A stretch of 64,000 nt of DNA from Aromatoleum toluolicum (GTDB lineage Bacteria; Pseudomonadota; Gammaproteobacteria; Burkholderiales; Rhodocyclaceae). Below, one piece after another: positions 1-8,647 of the stretch; the stretch's first letter is position 1; every line of letters starts with the position of its first letter. The notes beneath the pieces are model-generated. The model made no database searches and had not been told where the DNA came from. It saw only the letters and a program-made list of their open reading frames with translations. The DNA lies in contig NZ_WTVS01000009.1 in assembly GCF_012911005.2 (NCBI RefSeq), positions 1 to 64,000 of the forward strand. Direction: 5' to 3'. Position numbers and translations under genes: made by a program.

Positions 1-4
1 AAGC

Positions 5-35
5 ACAGCCCAGCCCGAAAACGGGCATGGGCTGT
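5..35 (-). terminator. hairpin terminator downstream of the choline permease gene
   Basis: ACAGCCCAGCCCG (5-17) and CGGGCATGGGCTGT (22-35) pair with one bulge around an AAAA loop. The hairpin lies about 50 bases past the stop codon of the permease gene that ends at 86, so it plausibly ends the ATPase-permease transcript. There is no long U-run. Confidence 0.4.
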
Positions 36-85
36 ACGACAGGAGCGCGGGTGCCCGCGCGGGGCGAGGCTTCCGACGCGGGACG

Positions 86-922
86 TCAGGCGTTCCTGGC
101 GTGCCCCACACCAAAGCTTTCGGTGATCCGATCGAGAATGATCGCCAACAGCACGACCGCGAGGCCCGACTCGAAGCCGAGCCCGATGTCGAGCCGTGCG
201 ATGCTCGTCAGAACGTCATTGCCCAGACCGCCCGCGCCCACCATCGAAGCGATGATGACCATCGACAGCGCCATCATGATGGTCTGGTTGATCCCGGCCA
301 TGATGGAAGGCAGGGCGCCGGGAATCTGCACCTTGAACAGCAGCTGCCACGGCGTGCAGCCGAAGGTGATGCCCGCCTCGACCTGCTCGGCGTTGACCTG
401 ACGGATGCCGAGACTCGTCAGCCGCACCACCGGCGGCATCGCGAAGATCACCGTCGCCAGCACGCCGGGCACCTTGCCCAGACCGAACAGCATCGCCGCC
501 GGAATCAGGTACACGAAGGCCGGCATCGTCTGCATGAAGTCGAGGCTCGGGCGCACGAAGGACGCCGCAAGCTTGCTCTTCGCCGTCCAGATCCCGAGCG
601 GCACGCCCACCAACAAGCTGATCAACGTCGCCGAGATCACCAGCGCCAGGGTGGCCATCGTCGCGGTCCAGAAGCCGGTGCCGACGATCACCCCCGATGC
701 CGCGACGCAGAACAGTCCGAAGCGCCAACCCACGCGCCAGAACGCCAGCGCGGTCAGCGCCACCACCAGCACCCAGCTCGGGATCAGCAGAAGCCCGTTC
801 TCGACAAGCTCGGTCAGGCTGCCGACGAACGAGCCGATCGCAGCGAAGGTGCCGCTGTCGTTTTCCAACAGGAAATTGACCACTTGGTCGGCCCACTCGC
901 CGATCGGTAGAAAGTCAGACAT
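86..922 (-). CDS. choline/glycine betaine ABC transporter permease (ProW/ChoW type)
   Basis: Inner-membrane permease of a quaternary-amine ABC importer, 278 residues. It has about six hydrophobic helices. The BPD-transport inner-membrane signature lies in the C-terminal half, around the [18 protein letters not shown] stretch, where the ATPase docks (EAA loop). The usual ProW order of helices is kept, but the protein is shorter than E. coli ProW because the N-terminal extension is brief. The start codon at 922 lies inside the end of the ATPase gene (8-base overlap), so the two are translationally coupled. With ChoX encoded divergently at 3757, this forms a ChoXWV-like set. The family is clear; choline rather than betaine as substrate is inferred from the binding protein. 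Confidence 0.9.
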   Translation of the reverse strand: MSDFLPIGEWADQVVNFLLENDSGTFAAIGSFVGSLTELVENGLLLIPSWVLVVALTALAFWRVGWRFGLFCVAASGVIVGTGFWTATMATLALVISATLISLLVGVPLGIWTAKSKLAASFVRPSLDFMQTMPAFVYLIPAAMLFGLGKVPGVLATVIFAMPPVVRLTSLGIRQVNAEQVEAGITFGCTPWQLLFKVQIPGALPSIMAGINQTIMMALSMVIIASMVGAGGLGNDVLTSIARLDIGLGFESGLAVVLLAIILDRITESFGVGHARNA

Positions 923-2123
923 TGGCCGTCTCCTGTGCCATGTTCCGCAGCAGGATCGTCTGGGTCACGGCGCCGAGGTAGCGCCGCTCGCAGTCGATGA
1001 TCGGCAGCGGATAAGGGTTCCTGACGATGTTGGAGATGAGCTCGCTCACGCGGGTGTCGCCGGGGACGGGCTGGATGTCGTCGAGCAGCGCCTGCTCGAG
1101 CGTGCTACGGCCCTCCGCCAGGCAACGCAGCATCGAATCGATCGACACCGTACCGAGCACGCGCTGCTCCTTGTCCACGACGAAGCCGTAGTTGCGCCGC
1201 ATCTGCCGTAAACGGTCGATTGCCGAGTGGAAGCCGGCGTTGACGTCGGCGGGCGCCTCCATGACCAGGACCTCGTCCGGGCGGGCCACGTCCCTGGCGG
1301 TGAGGTAACGCCTCACGTCCACACCCTTGAAGAAGGCGCGCACGTAGTCGTCGGCCGGATTGCGCAGGATCTCGTCGGGCGAGCCGATCTGCACGATGCG
1401 CCCGCCTTCCATGATGGCGATGCGGTTGCCGATGCGGAACGCTTCGTCGAGGTCGTGCGAGACAAAGATGATGGTGCGCTTGTGCTCTTTCTGCAGCGTT
1501 AGCAGAAGTTCCTGCATTTCCGTGCGCTTCAGGGGATCGAGCGCCGAGAAGGCCTCATCCATCAGCATCAGCGAGGGATCCACCACCAACGCGCGCGCGA
1601 GACCGACGCGCTGCTGCATGCCGCCGGAGAGCTCGGCCGGGCGCTTGCCGGCAAAGGCCTTGAGGCCGACCTCGTCGAGCACCTCGAGCGCGCGCCGCTC
1701 GCGCTCCTTGCGCCCCACACCGGCGACTTCGAGCCCGAAAGCGGCATTGTCGAGCACGGTCAGATGCGGCAACAACGCGAAGGACTGGAACACCATCGCC
1801 ATGTCGCGCCGGCGCAATGCGACCAGTTGCGCCTTGCTCATGGTCGCCACGTCCACGCCGTCGACGAGGATCTGCCCGACGGTCGGCTCGATGAGGCGAT
1901 TCAACAGCCGGATCAGCGTCGACTTCCCGGAGCCCGACAGGCCCATGATGACGAAGATCTCGCCTTCATTGACCGCGAAGTTCGCGTCCTGCACGCCCAC
2001 GACCGTGCCGGTCTGCTGGAAGATTTCATCCTTGCTCAGCCCCTTGCGGAGCATCTCCAGCGCAGCCTCGGGGCTGCGGCCGAAGATCTTGTGGAGGCCC
2101 TTGGCGACAATTTTCTGTTTCAT
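915..2123 (-). CDS. choline/glycine betaine ABC transporter ATPase (ProV/ChoV type)
   Basis: ATP-hydrolysing subunit of the importer, 402 residues. Walker [10 protein letters not shown] is near residue 65, the signature LSGGMQQR near 165 and Walker [13 protein letters not shown] near 185, followed by the H-loop (VSHDLDEA). After about residue 275 comes a C-terminal region of the paired-CBS type seen in ProV/OpuA, where it senses ionic strength or cyclic dinucleotides. Length matches E. coli ProV (about 400). It is the first gene of a two-gene minus-strand operon with the permease. A ProV paralogue (20444-21604) serves a second transporter in this window. Confidence 0.93.
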   Translation of the reverse strand: MKQKIVAKGLHKIFGRSPEAALEMLRKGLSKDEIFQQTGTVVGVQDANFAVNEGEIFVIMGLSGSGKSTLIRLLNRLIEPTVGQILVDGVDVATMSKAQLVALRRRDMAMVFQSFALLPHLTVLDNAAFGLEVAGVGRKERERRALEVLDEVGLKAFAGKRPAELSGGMQQRVGLARALVVDPSLMLMDEAFSALDPLKRTEMQELLLTLQKEHKRTIIFVSHDLDEAFRIGNRIAIMEGGRIVQIGSPDEILRNPADDYVRAFFKGVDVRRYLTARDVARPDEVLVMEAPADVNAGFHSAIDRLRQMRRNYGFVVDKEQRVLGTVSIDSMLRCLAEGRSTLEQALLDDIQPVPGDTRVSELISNIVRNPYPLPIIDCERRYLGAVTQTILLRNMAQETANV

Positions 2124-2449
2124 CTGCCTGCCCTCCCCCCTCTTCGACGACTGGCGCGACGCGCCCGCCGATCCCTATCAACCGCATGTGTATTCATTGA
2201 TCGTGTCTCCTGTCATGAGTATTCATCCACCGTCTACGCGGCTTCACCCTGCGTGCTTTGTTTCCTGATTGCCGGGCGTGCGGACAGGAAAAAGTTTAGG
2301 CGGGGTGGGAATCGGCAAGGCCCGGATTGCGACCGAGAAAATCGGGAATGCGCCAAGAAGGCACGGAATCGTTCGGGTACATGAACTTACTGTCGGGATG
2401 GCGGGCACTCGGCCCGCCGTGAACAGTTCTTCTCCGGCGGCCGGGGTCC

Positions 2450-3334
2450 TCAGAAGGTCCTCGTGACCGAGACGAAGACGGTGTTCTTCAGCGGGTTGGA
2501 GGTGTCCATGTGGCCCGACGAGTCGACTGCGCCCGTGGTGAAGCGCTCGAAAAGGTCGTCCTTGTCCCAGGCCTTGGTGAAGGCGAGCGAAGCCGACCAG
2601 CCACCGTCGAAACTCTTGCTTACCGCGATCTTGGCGTCGCGCCAGTTGGCGAAGCTGAAGCCGCGCACGCTCTGCTGGCCGTAGTGCAGCAGCAGGCCGT
2701 AGCCGGAACCGAGGTCGAAGTTGGCGTTGACGTCTAGGTAGCCCGAGCCGCGGCTGTGGCGATCGCCGGTGCGCGCCGTGGTGCCAAGGGTCTCGTCATT
2801 GAAGCCGAAATAGTCCCGCGTGTAGGTGAGCCAGTACTTCACCGTGAGAAACTTGTAGCTGATACTGGGAACGATCTCGCCATAGTCGTAGCGCACGTCG
2901 GCAAACGCCATCTTCGCTCCGGGATAGAGGTAATAGTAGGCGGTGACGCCGTATCCCACGTCGCCCACCGTCTGGCTGTAGCCGGCGTACAGGTCCCACT
3001 CGACGGTGCCGTCCTCGATGAAGCGATTGCTCACGCTCGACATCCAGGTGCCGGCGAAGAAGCCGCTCGGATGGGCGTAATCGAAACCGCCCTGCAGCGC
3101 GGGCTTGCCCCAGGTCTGCCGCCAGCCGCGTGAGACATACTGCGAGGTCAGGGTGACGTTCGCGGAAAGCGGGGAAGCGGCCGCCGGTTCGGGCGCAGTG
3201 GATACGCCGGCCTGGGGACCGGCGGCGATGTGGACGGGATCGGCGCTATCGGACTGCGCGAGGGCGGGCGAGGCAGTGCCCCACAGCGCGGTTGCACAGA
3301 GGCAGAGGGTGAAGGCGGTGGTGTGGAATGTCAT
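2450..3334 (-). CDS. TorF-family (TIGR02001) putative outer-membrane porin
   Basis: A 294-residue protein starting at 3334, where AGGAGCG precedes the ATG by a few bases; the open frame runs further upstream without a convincing ribosome site. The N-terminus (MTFHTTAFTLCLCATALWG...ALA) is a signal peptide. The mature part has the family pattern: LTSQYVSRGW near the start, a GGFDYAHPSGFFAGTW stretch, alternating aromatic beta-strand segments and a terminal aromatic residue (VTRTF). Members of TIGR02001 are predicted outer-membrane beta-barrels of unknown substrate. Its position between choline ATPase and choX suggests passage of the same solute, which is inference. A GC hairpin at 2400-2418 follows the stop codon and may end transcription. 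Confidence 0.8.
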   Translation of the reverse strand: MTFHTTAFTLCLCATALWGTASPALAQSDSADPVHIAAGPQAGVSTAPEPAAASPLSANVTLTSQYVSRGWRQTWGKPALQGGFDYAHPSGFFAGTWMSSVSNRFIEDGTVEWDLYAGYSQTVGDVGYGVTAYYYLYPGAKMAFADVRYDYGEIVPSISYKFLTVKYWLTYTRDYFGFNDETLGTTARTGDRHSRGSGYLDVNANFDLGSGYGLLLHYGQQSVRGFSFANWRDAKIAVSKSFDGGWSASLAFTKAWDKDDLFERFTTGAVDSSGHMDTSNPLKNTVFVSVTRTF

Positions 3335-3756
3335 TATTTTCGCTCCTGTCAGAAGACATGAAAGGACTTCCTTCGAGCCCCCCGCTCTCCATCCAGGTCG
3401 CACTACAGGCTGGGCGGGCGAGGTCATCCCCAAGGGAGGCGGGCCGATTATTCGTCGCGGCCGGGGGCCGAGCAGACGAGATTGCGACCAAGAAACCCGC
3501 GTTTGCGACAGGAACAGGGAAAGCCTCGCCGGGGGTCGGGTAGCGCCTGCTCGCCGGCGGGCGCGACGGGGCGACGGGGCGCCGTGGCGACAGATCGGGT
3601 CGCGCCGAGAGAATTCGCTCCGGCGCCCCGTGGCTATGCTCGGCAACACTGTCGGTCCGTAACCGGCAGCCAAAGCGAGTGGCACCCAGGCCGACAATGA
3701 CTGCGGCCGGGCGTGCCGCCTGGACTGAATCGCCTCCGCACCGAAAAGGATCCGTC

Positions 3757-4707
3757 ATGAAAAATATGCTCAACCTTGCTGCCGCCGCCAGCTTGGGTCT
3801 CGCTGCGTTTGCCACCAACGCGGCAGCCAGCGTCGAGCCGGCCACCTGCCGCGACGTCCGCTTCGCCGACGTGGGCTGGACCGACATCACCGCGACGACG
3901 GCGCTGGCCTCCACCCTGCTCGAAGGCCTCGGCTACCGGCCGAAGACCACGATCGCATCGGTGCCCATCACCTTTGCCGGAATCAAGAAGAAGCAGATCG
4001 ACGTCTTTCTCGGCTACTGGTCGCCGTCGATGACGCCGATGATCGAACCCTTCGTGAAAACGGGCGACGTGAAGGTCATCGAGACGCCCAATCTCACCGG
4101 GGCCAAGTACACGCTGGCGGTGCCGAAGTACGCCTTCGACGCGGGGCTCAGGAGCTTCGCCGACATCGCCCGCTTCGCCGACAAGCTCGAGCGCAAGATC
4201 TACGGCATCGAATCCGGCAACGACGGCAACGCGCTGATCGAAAAGATGCTCAAGGAGAACACCTTCGGCCTGAAGGGCTTCGAGATGGTCGAGTCGAGCG
4301 AGGCCGGAATGCTGCTCTCGGTGGACCGCGCGATCCGGCAGAAGAAGTGGATCGTCTTCCTCGGCTGGGAACCTCATCCGATGAACGTCAAGTTCGACGT
4401 CAGCTACCTGGAGGGCGGCGACGAGGTCTTCGGGCCGAACTTCGGTGAAGCCAAGGTCTACACTGTCGTGCCACCCGACTACCTCAACCGCTGCCCCAAC
4501 GTCGGCCGTCTGGTGACCAACCTCACCTTCAATACGGAACTCGAAAACCGGCTGATGATGCCGGTCATGGAGAAGAAGAATCCGGCCACGGTAATCAAGG
4601 CCTGGCTCAAGGAAAATCCGGCGCAACTCGACCACTGGCTGGCCGGCGTCAAGACCGCCGACGGCGGCGACGGGCTGGCCGCGGTCAAGGCCTACCTGCA
4701 GCGCTGA
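3757..4707 (+). CDS. choX: choline ABC transporter substrate-binding protein (ChoX-like)
   Basis: Periplasmic ligand-binding protein of an OpuAC-family importer, 316 residues. The start at 3757 (MKNMLNLAAAASLG...) is chosen because it opens a signal peptide ending near AAAS and follows GAAAAGGA; the longer frame has no secretion signal. The stretch FADVGWTDITATTA at the mature N-terminus and the later GWEPHPMN are typical of ChoX, where aromatic side chains cage the trimethylammonium group. The gene diverges from the porin and transporter genes, and a terminator-like hairpin follows. Choline is the most likely ligand; betaine or acetylcholine cannot be excluded. Confidence 0.85.
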   Translation: MKNMLNLAAAASLGLAAFATNAAASVEPATCRDVRFADVGWTDITATTALASTLLEGLGYRPKTTIASVPITFAGIKKKQIDVFLGYWSPSMTPMIEPFVKTGDVKVIETPNLTGAKYTLAVPKYAFDAGLRSFADIARFADKLERKIYGIESGNDGNALIEKMLKENTFGLKGFEMVESSEAGMLLSVDRAIRQKKWIVFLGWEPHPMNVKFDVSYLEGGDEVFGPNFGEAKVYTVVPPDYLNRCPNVGRLVTNLTFNTELENRLMMPVMEKKNPATVIKAWLKENPAQLDHWLAGVKTADGGDGLAAVKAYLQR

Positions 4708-4761
4708 GAACGGCCGAGGTGTGATCCACCTCCGCCCCGACCTCTCCCCCGCATCCTCCTT

Positions 4762-4797
4762 CGGCGCGCGCCGCTGACCGGCGCGTGCCGCCTTTTT
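4762..4797 (+). terminator. rho-independent terminator after choX
   Basis: A GC stem (GGCGCGCGCC with GGCGCGTGCC, one mismatch, loop GCTGACC) is followed directly by GCCTTTTTCC. It lies 55 bases past the choX stop codon and before the SMR gene, so choX is probably transcribed largely on its own. Confidence 0.55.
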
Positions 4798-4822
4798 CCT
4801 TGCGAACCTGACGGAGCACCGC

Positions 4823-5152
4823 ATGGAGTGGCTTTACCTGTCGATCTCGATCCTCGCCGAGGTCAGCGCCACCACCGCCCTCAAGGCCTCCAACAGCTTC
4901 ACGCGCCCGCTGCCTTCGCTCGTCGTGGTGACCGGGTACGGCATTTCCTTCTATTTCCTGTCGCTCGCCATGCACCGCATCCCGCTCGGCGTGGCCTATG
5001 CGATCTGGTCGGCGGTGGGCGTCGTCCTGATTTCCGTTGCCGGCGCCCTGCTCTTCGGTCAGCGACTCAGTAGCCCCGCGGTCGCAGGCATGACACTCAT
5101 CGTCGCCGGCGTGATTGTCATCAACGTGTTTTCGCCCGCCCCGGTCCACTGA
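4823..5152 (+). CDS. small multidrug resistance (SMR/EmrE-family) transporter
   Basis: A 109-residue protein with four predicted transmembrane helices, the standard SMR size. Glu13 in helix 1 (ILAEVSATT) is the essential proton/substrate site, and the YAIWSAVGV segment with Trp62 in helix 3 is the second hallmark. SMR proteins work as antiparallel dimers that exchange protons for quaternary cations, and some EmrE relatives move betaine or choline. The position just after choX makes quaternary-amine export or overflow a reasonable guess. GACGGAGC precedes the start. Confidence 0.9.
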   Translation: MEWLYLSISILAEVSATTALKASNSFTRPLPSLVVVTGYGISFYFLSLAMHRIPLGVAYAIWSAVGVVLISVAGALLFGQRLSSPAVAGMTLIVAGVIVINVFSPAPVH

Positions 5153-5470
5153 CCGGACGCAAGCGCATCGCGCTCATCCGCGCCGACAGCCGCGGCGCGA
5201 ATCCGCACGTCGTGCGGCTAACTCCTCGTCTCGTGCCCCGCCAGCGATGCTGACGACGCTTCAGCACCGCTCCACGACTGGCTGTCCCGCGGTCACGACA
5301 GCGGCCTCCAGAACACTCACCGTTTTTTTGATTGCACGTTCAATTAAAAACAAGGAAGATGTGTTCGAACCGTTGTCGCACCTCCGGCAAGGCGACAAAC
5401 GGATCTCAGGCAAAGGAGCCGGACACAAGCATTCTGGCCAATGAAAAGAGCACTGGAAGGAGACGACCCG

Positions 5471-6520
5471 ATGTCAGGAGCAACGGCAGCACCCACTTAT
5501 CGCTTCGCATTCATCACGCTCGACAAGTATTCGATGATCGCGCTCTCCAGCGCGATGGAACCGCTGCGCATGGCGAACCACCTGAGCCGACGCGAGGTGT
5601 ACCAGTGGTCGATCGTTACGCTCGACGGTCAACCAGCCATCGCCAGCAATGGCGCGTACATGCTGCCGACGGTGGCGCTCGACGACATGGGGGCGGTCGA
5701 CATCGTCTTCGTGTGCGGGGGCATCAAGGTCAAGGAAGCGGTCACTCCGCCGTTGCTGGCTGCCCTGCGCCGTCTGGCGCAGCGCCACGTGCCGATCGGA
5801 GCGCTGTGCACCGGGAGTTACGCACTCGCCAAGGCCGGAGTGCTCGAAAAACACCACGTCGCCATCCATTGGGAAAACATGGCGGGCCTCATCGAAGAGT
5901 TTCCCGGCATCCACCTCACCGAGAAGCTCTTCTCGATCGATCAGGACCGCTATACCTGCTCCGGCGGGATCGCGCCTTTGGACCTGATGCTTCACCTCAT
6001 CAAGAACCACCTCGGGAACGACATCGCGTTGGCGATCTCGGACCAGTTCATCGTCGAGCGCGTTCGCGACGACAACGACCGTCAGCGAGTCCCGTTGCAG
6101 AACCAGGTCGGCATCTGCCAGGAGAACCTGCTGAAGGTTGCCGCGCTGATGGAGGCAAACATCGAGGAGCCGTTGTCGCTCGACGACCTGTCCGACGAGA
6201 TCGGCGTCTCGCGGAGGCAAATCGAACGCCTTTTCAAACGCTACCTCAATTGCGTACCGACGAAGTATTACCTCGACCTGCGGTTGCACCGCGCTCGCGC
6301 GCTACTGTTGCAAACCTCGCTGTCGATCCTCGAAATCGCCATCGCCTGCGGCTTCCGCACGCCTCCGCATTTCGCAAAGTGCTATCGCGATCTCTTTGGT
6401 TACCCACCGAGCGGCGAGCGCGGACAGAAATGCAAGAAGCCATTTGCGTCCGTTCCGCTCATGGCTGCGCCGCAGCTGCGATCCGTCGCCCCCAACGTGG
6501 AATATTGCGGCAATGCGTGA
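5471..6520 (+). CDS. GlxA-family transcriptional regulator (GbdR/CdhR-like)
   Basis: A 349-residue regulator with an N-terminal DJ-1/PfpI-like domain (about 1-190) and a C-terminal AraC-type pair of helix-turn-helix motifs (about 215-320). The start at 5471 is preferred over an in-frame ATG at 5441 because AAGGAG sits eight bases before it. The DJ-1 nucleophile-position cysteine is kept (GALCTGSYALAKAG, Cys113), unlike in the two other GlxA-type proteins of this window. Relatives include GbdR and CdhR, which respond to betaine or carnitine catabolites and activate uptake and demethylation genes. Location beside choline transport genes supports that role; the effector is not known. Confidence 0.85.
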   Translation: MSGATAAPTYRFAFITLDKYSMIALSSAMEPLRMANHLSRREVYQWSIVTLDGQPAIASNGAYMLPTVALDDMGAVDIVFVCGGIKVKEAVTPPLLAALRRLAQRHVPIGALCTGSYALAKAGVLEKHHVAIHWENMAGLIEEFPGIHLTEKLFSIDQDRYTCSGGIAPLDLMLHLIKNHLGNDIALAISDQFIVERVRDDNDRQRVPLQNQVGICQENLLKVAALMEANIEEPLSLDDLSDEIGVSRRQIERLFKRYLNCVPTKYYLDLRLHRARALLLQTSLSILEIAIACGFRTPPHFAKCYRDLFGYPPSGERGQKCKKPFASVPLMAAPQLRSVAPNVEYCGNA

Positions 6521-6546
6521 GCGGCATGGGCGCGGGACGTTCAGCG

Positions 6547-6828
6547 CTAATTTCTCATGCACTTCTCGGCCGTCCGGGGCATCTGCCTGCTCCTCGGGCG
6601 GAGCGCCTTCATCAAGCTGATCGCGGTCATCAAGATCCACAGCACCTGCGCAATGACCGACGCCAGATTGAAATCGAAGACCAGCGAGAACAGGATGCAG
6701 CCGGGGCCGAGGATGTTGAGGCCGATGTAGCGAAGATCGTCACGTCGAACGCGGCCGAGTTGCAGTCCTGCGTACGCAATCTGCACGCAGATCACGCCGA
6801 AGATTCCGATCATGTCGGGAATGCTCAT
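6547..6828 (-). CDS. small CBU_0592-like membrane protein, copy 1
   Basis: A 93-residue protein with three hydrophobic segments and a basic C-terminal tail. It shares the pattern IPDxxGxxGVxxxQIAYAGLQ and DLRYIGLNxLGP with its neighbour at 6871-7155; identity is well over half. This pattern resembles the CBU_0592-like domain found in short bacterial membrane proteins of unknown function. It lies just downstream of the GlxA gene and converges with it. No enzymatic motif is visible. Confidence 0.65.
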   Translation of the reverse strand: MSIPDMIGIFGVICVQIAYAGLQLGRVRRDDLRYIGLNILGPGCILFSLVFDFNLASVIAQVLWILMTAISLMKALRPRSRQMPRTAEKCMRN

Positions 6829-6870
6829 GAGTGCTCCATTGCCGGTTGATCGAGCTCCACGCCGCGCGCG

Positions 6871-7155
6871 CTACTCATTGTTCATGCAGCGCTGATCGAA
6901 GCGAGGTATCCGTCGTCGTCGCGCACGCATAGTCTGCACCAGACCGAGCACCGTGATTCCGAGCCACAGCACCTGCGTGATGAGGGCTGCGAGATTGAAA
7001 TCGAAGACCAGCGAGTAAAGCAGGCAGGCAGGGCCCAGGAGGTTGAGGCCGATGTAGCGCAGGTCGTCCTGTTGAAAGCGACCGAGTTGCAGGCCTGCGT
7101 AGGCGATCTGATAACAGATCACTCCGGTGATTCCGACGACGTCTGGAATGTTCAT
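6871..7155 (-). CDS. small CBU_0592-like membrane protein, copy 2
   Basis: A 94-residue paralogue of the gene at 6547-6828, in the same direction and 42 bases upstream of it. MNIPDVVGITGVICYQIAYA, LGRFQQDDLRYIGLN and SLVFDFNLAALITQVLW match the neighbour in order, and both end in an arginine-rich tail. The pair is a tandem duplication that may work as a heteromeric membrane complex. Function is unknown. Confidence 0.65.
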   Translation of the reverse strand: MNIPDVVGITGVICYQIAYAGLQLGRFQQDDLRYIGLNLLGPACLLYSLVFDFNLAALITQVLWLGITVLGLVQTMRARRRRIPRFDQRCMNNE

Positions 7156-7303
7156 GAATATCCTGTGTTGGGCAAGCCCGTGAGTGAACGACCCGAACCC
7201 GCGCGCGGAGTCGGGGTCGAGCCACGGCGCCGATCACGGGTCGGTCTGAATGTCCTGGATCACTGGCGGCTTGCCGGTTCGGATTACCGTGCCGGCGGGG
7301 CCT

Positions 7304-8413
7304 CTAGTATTCGATGCTCACGTCGGACACGGCCTTGGTGCAGCAGCTCAGCACATAGCCCTCGGCGATCTCTTCCTCGGTAATGCCACCGTTGTGACTC
7401 ATCACGGTGTCGCCCTCGAGGACGCGCACCCTGCACGTACCGCAGATGCCCATGCCGCAGGCTTTGGGGATGGTGATCCCGGCACTGGCCGCCGCCGCAT
7501 GCAGCGTGGTGTCGGTTGCGGCCTGCACCGACTTGCCGGATTCCTTGAAGCTGACCCGATAGGTATCCTGCGCCGCTTCCTCGCGTTCGTGTGCCTCCGC
7601 CGCATGCTCTTCGGCCACCGCGATGTCCGCTTCGGGCGTCGCGCCGAAGGACTCCTCGTGATAGCGGGAGAAATCGTAGCCCGCTTCCTGCAGCAACTGA
7701 CGTATGGCGCGCATGTAGGGGGTCGGGCCGCAGCAGAAGACTTCGCGCTCCATGAAGTCGGGGGCAATCAGTTGCAGCATCGCCGGCGTCAGGTAACCGC
7801 GATATCCGCTCCAGATCTGGCCGGTCTCGGTCCGCTCACTGATGAGGTGCAACTTGAAGTTCTCGATCCGGGTGGACATGTAGTCCAGCTCGGTCCGGTA
7901 AATGATGTCCCTCGGCGTTCGGGCACTGTGGGCGAACACCATGTCCACTTCGGAGTTGGTGTCGAAGAACCACCGCGCCATGGACATGACCGGCGTGATG
8001 CCGACGCCGCCGGAGAGAAACAGCACCTTCTTCGACGGGTGATCGATGCAATTGAATTGACCAACCGGGCCGTGCACGGCGATCGCGTCGCCCTCCCGGA
8101 GGTTGTCGTGCAGCCAGTTCGACACTTGGCCGCCGGGTACACGCTTGACCGTGATCGAGAAGCTGTAGGGAATCGACGGTGCGCTGGAGATCGTGTACGA
8201 ACGCATGACCTGCTTGCCGTCGATCTCCAGTTCCAGGGTCACGAACTGCCCGGGCTTGAAGAAGAACAGCACCGGCTCCTGCATGCTGAAGCAGTAGGTA
8301 CGGACGTCGTGCGTCTCCTGAATGAGCTTGCGACAGCGCACCACGTGCCGCCCATTGGTCCAGTTCTGCGTGTTGACGGGGTTGAGGAATTCGGAGCTGG
8401 TCAGGCTGAGCAT
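7304..8413 (-). CDS. glycine betaine demethylase reductase-like protein (GbcB type)
   Basis: A 369-residue flavo-iron-sulfur reductase that would feed electrons to a Rieske demethylase. The order is: FAD-binding domain with MRSYTISSAPS near residue 90, NAD-binding domain with LFLSGGVGITPVMSMARW near 150 and CCGPTPYM near 245, an acidic/alanine-rich linker, then a plant-type [2Fe-2S] domain (CGMGICGTCRVRVL and a last Cys pair in LSCCTKA). This C-terminal ferredoxin layout matches GbcB. The start at 8413 has AGGAA upstream; an ATG 12 codons earlier is possible. Its likely partner, a GbcA-type oxygenase, is 13.5 kb away at 21889-23100, an unusual separation. Confidence 0.82.
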   Translation of the reverse strand: MLSLTSSEFLNPVNTQNWTNGRHVVRCRKLIQETHDVRTYCFSMQEPVLFFFKPGQFVTLELEIDGKQVMRSYTISSAPSIPYSFSITVKRVPGGQVSNWLHDNLREGDAIAVHGPVGQFNCIDHPSKKVLFLSGGVGITPVMSMARWFFDTNSEVDMVFAHSARTPRDIIYRTELDYMSTRIENFKLHLISERTETGQIWSGYRGYLTPAMLQLIAPDFMEREVFCCGPTPYMRAIRQLLQEAGYDFSRYHEESFGATPEADIAVAEEHAAEAHEREEAAQDTYRVSFKESGKSVQAATDTTLHAAAASAGITIPKACGMGICGTCRVRVLEGDTVMSHNGGITEEEIAEGYVLSCCTKAVSDVSIEY

Positions 8414-8480
8414 GGGGAATGTTCCTATATGCCGCGCACGGTTCATGAGGCTAGCTGATCCTGTCGGGGCGGCCAAACCA

Positions 8481-8590
8481 CCTCTCCCTCCCCTTCAAGG
8501 GGAGGGCCGGGGTGGGGATGGGTTTCAAAGGGCTGGCATGGCGCTCGAACCCATCCCCCTCCTGACCTCCCCCTTGAAGGGGGAGGAACC
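8481..8590. repeat. imperfect inverted repeat (REP-like extragenic palindrome)
   Basis: CCTCTCCCTCCCCTTCAAGG and the following GGGGAGGG...GATGGG (8481-8522) are mirrored by CCCATCCCC...CCCTTGAAGGGGGAGG (8550-8586). Each arm is itself palindromic around TTCAAGG/CCTTGAA. The element fills the gap between the aldehyde dehydrogenase and reductase genes. Such C/T-rich paired palindromes occur in many copies in proteobacterial genomes and can stop transcription or stabilise mRNA; only one copy is in this window. Confidence 0.6.
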
Positions 8591-8647
8591 TGCTAAGGCG
8601 GCCCGGCCTGCCGGGGATGCTGAGCTATTTCCGACTGTAGTACTAGC

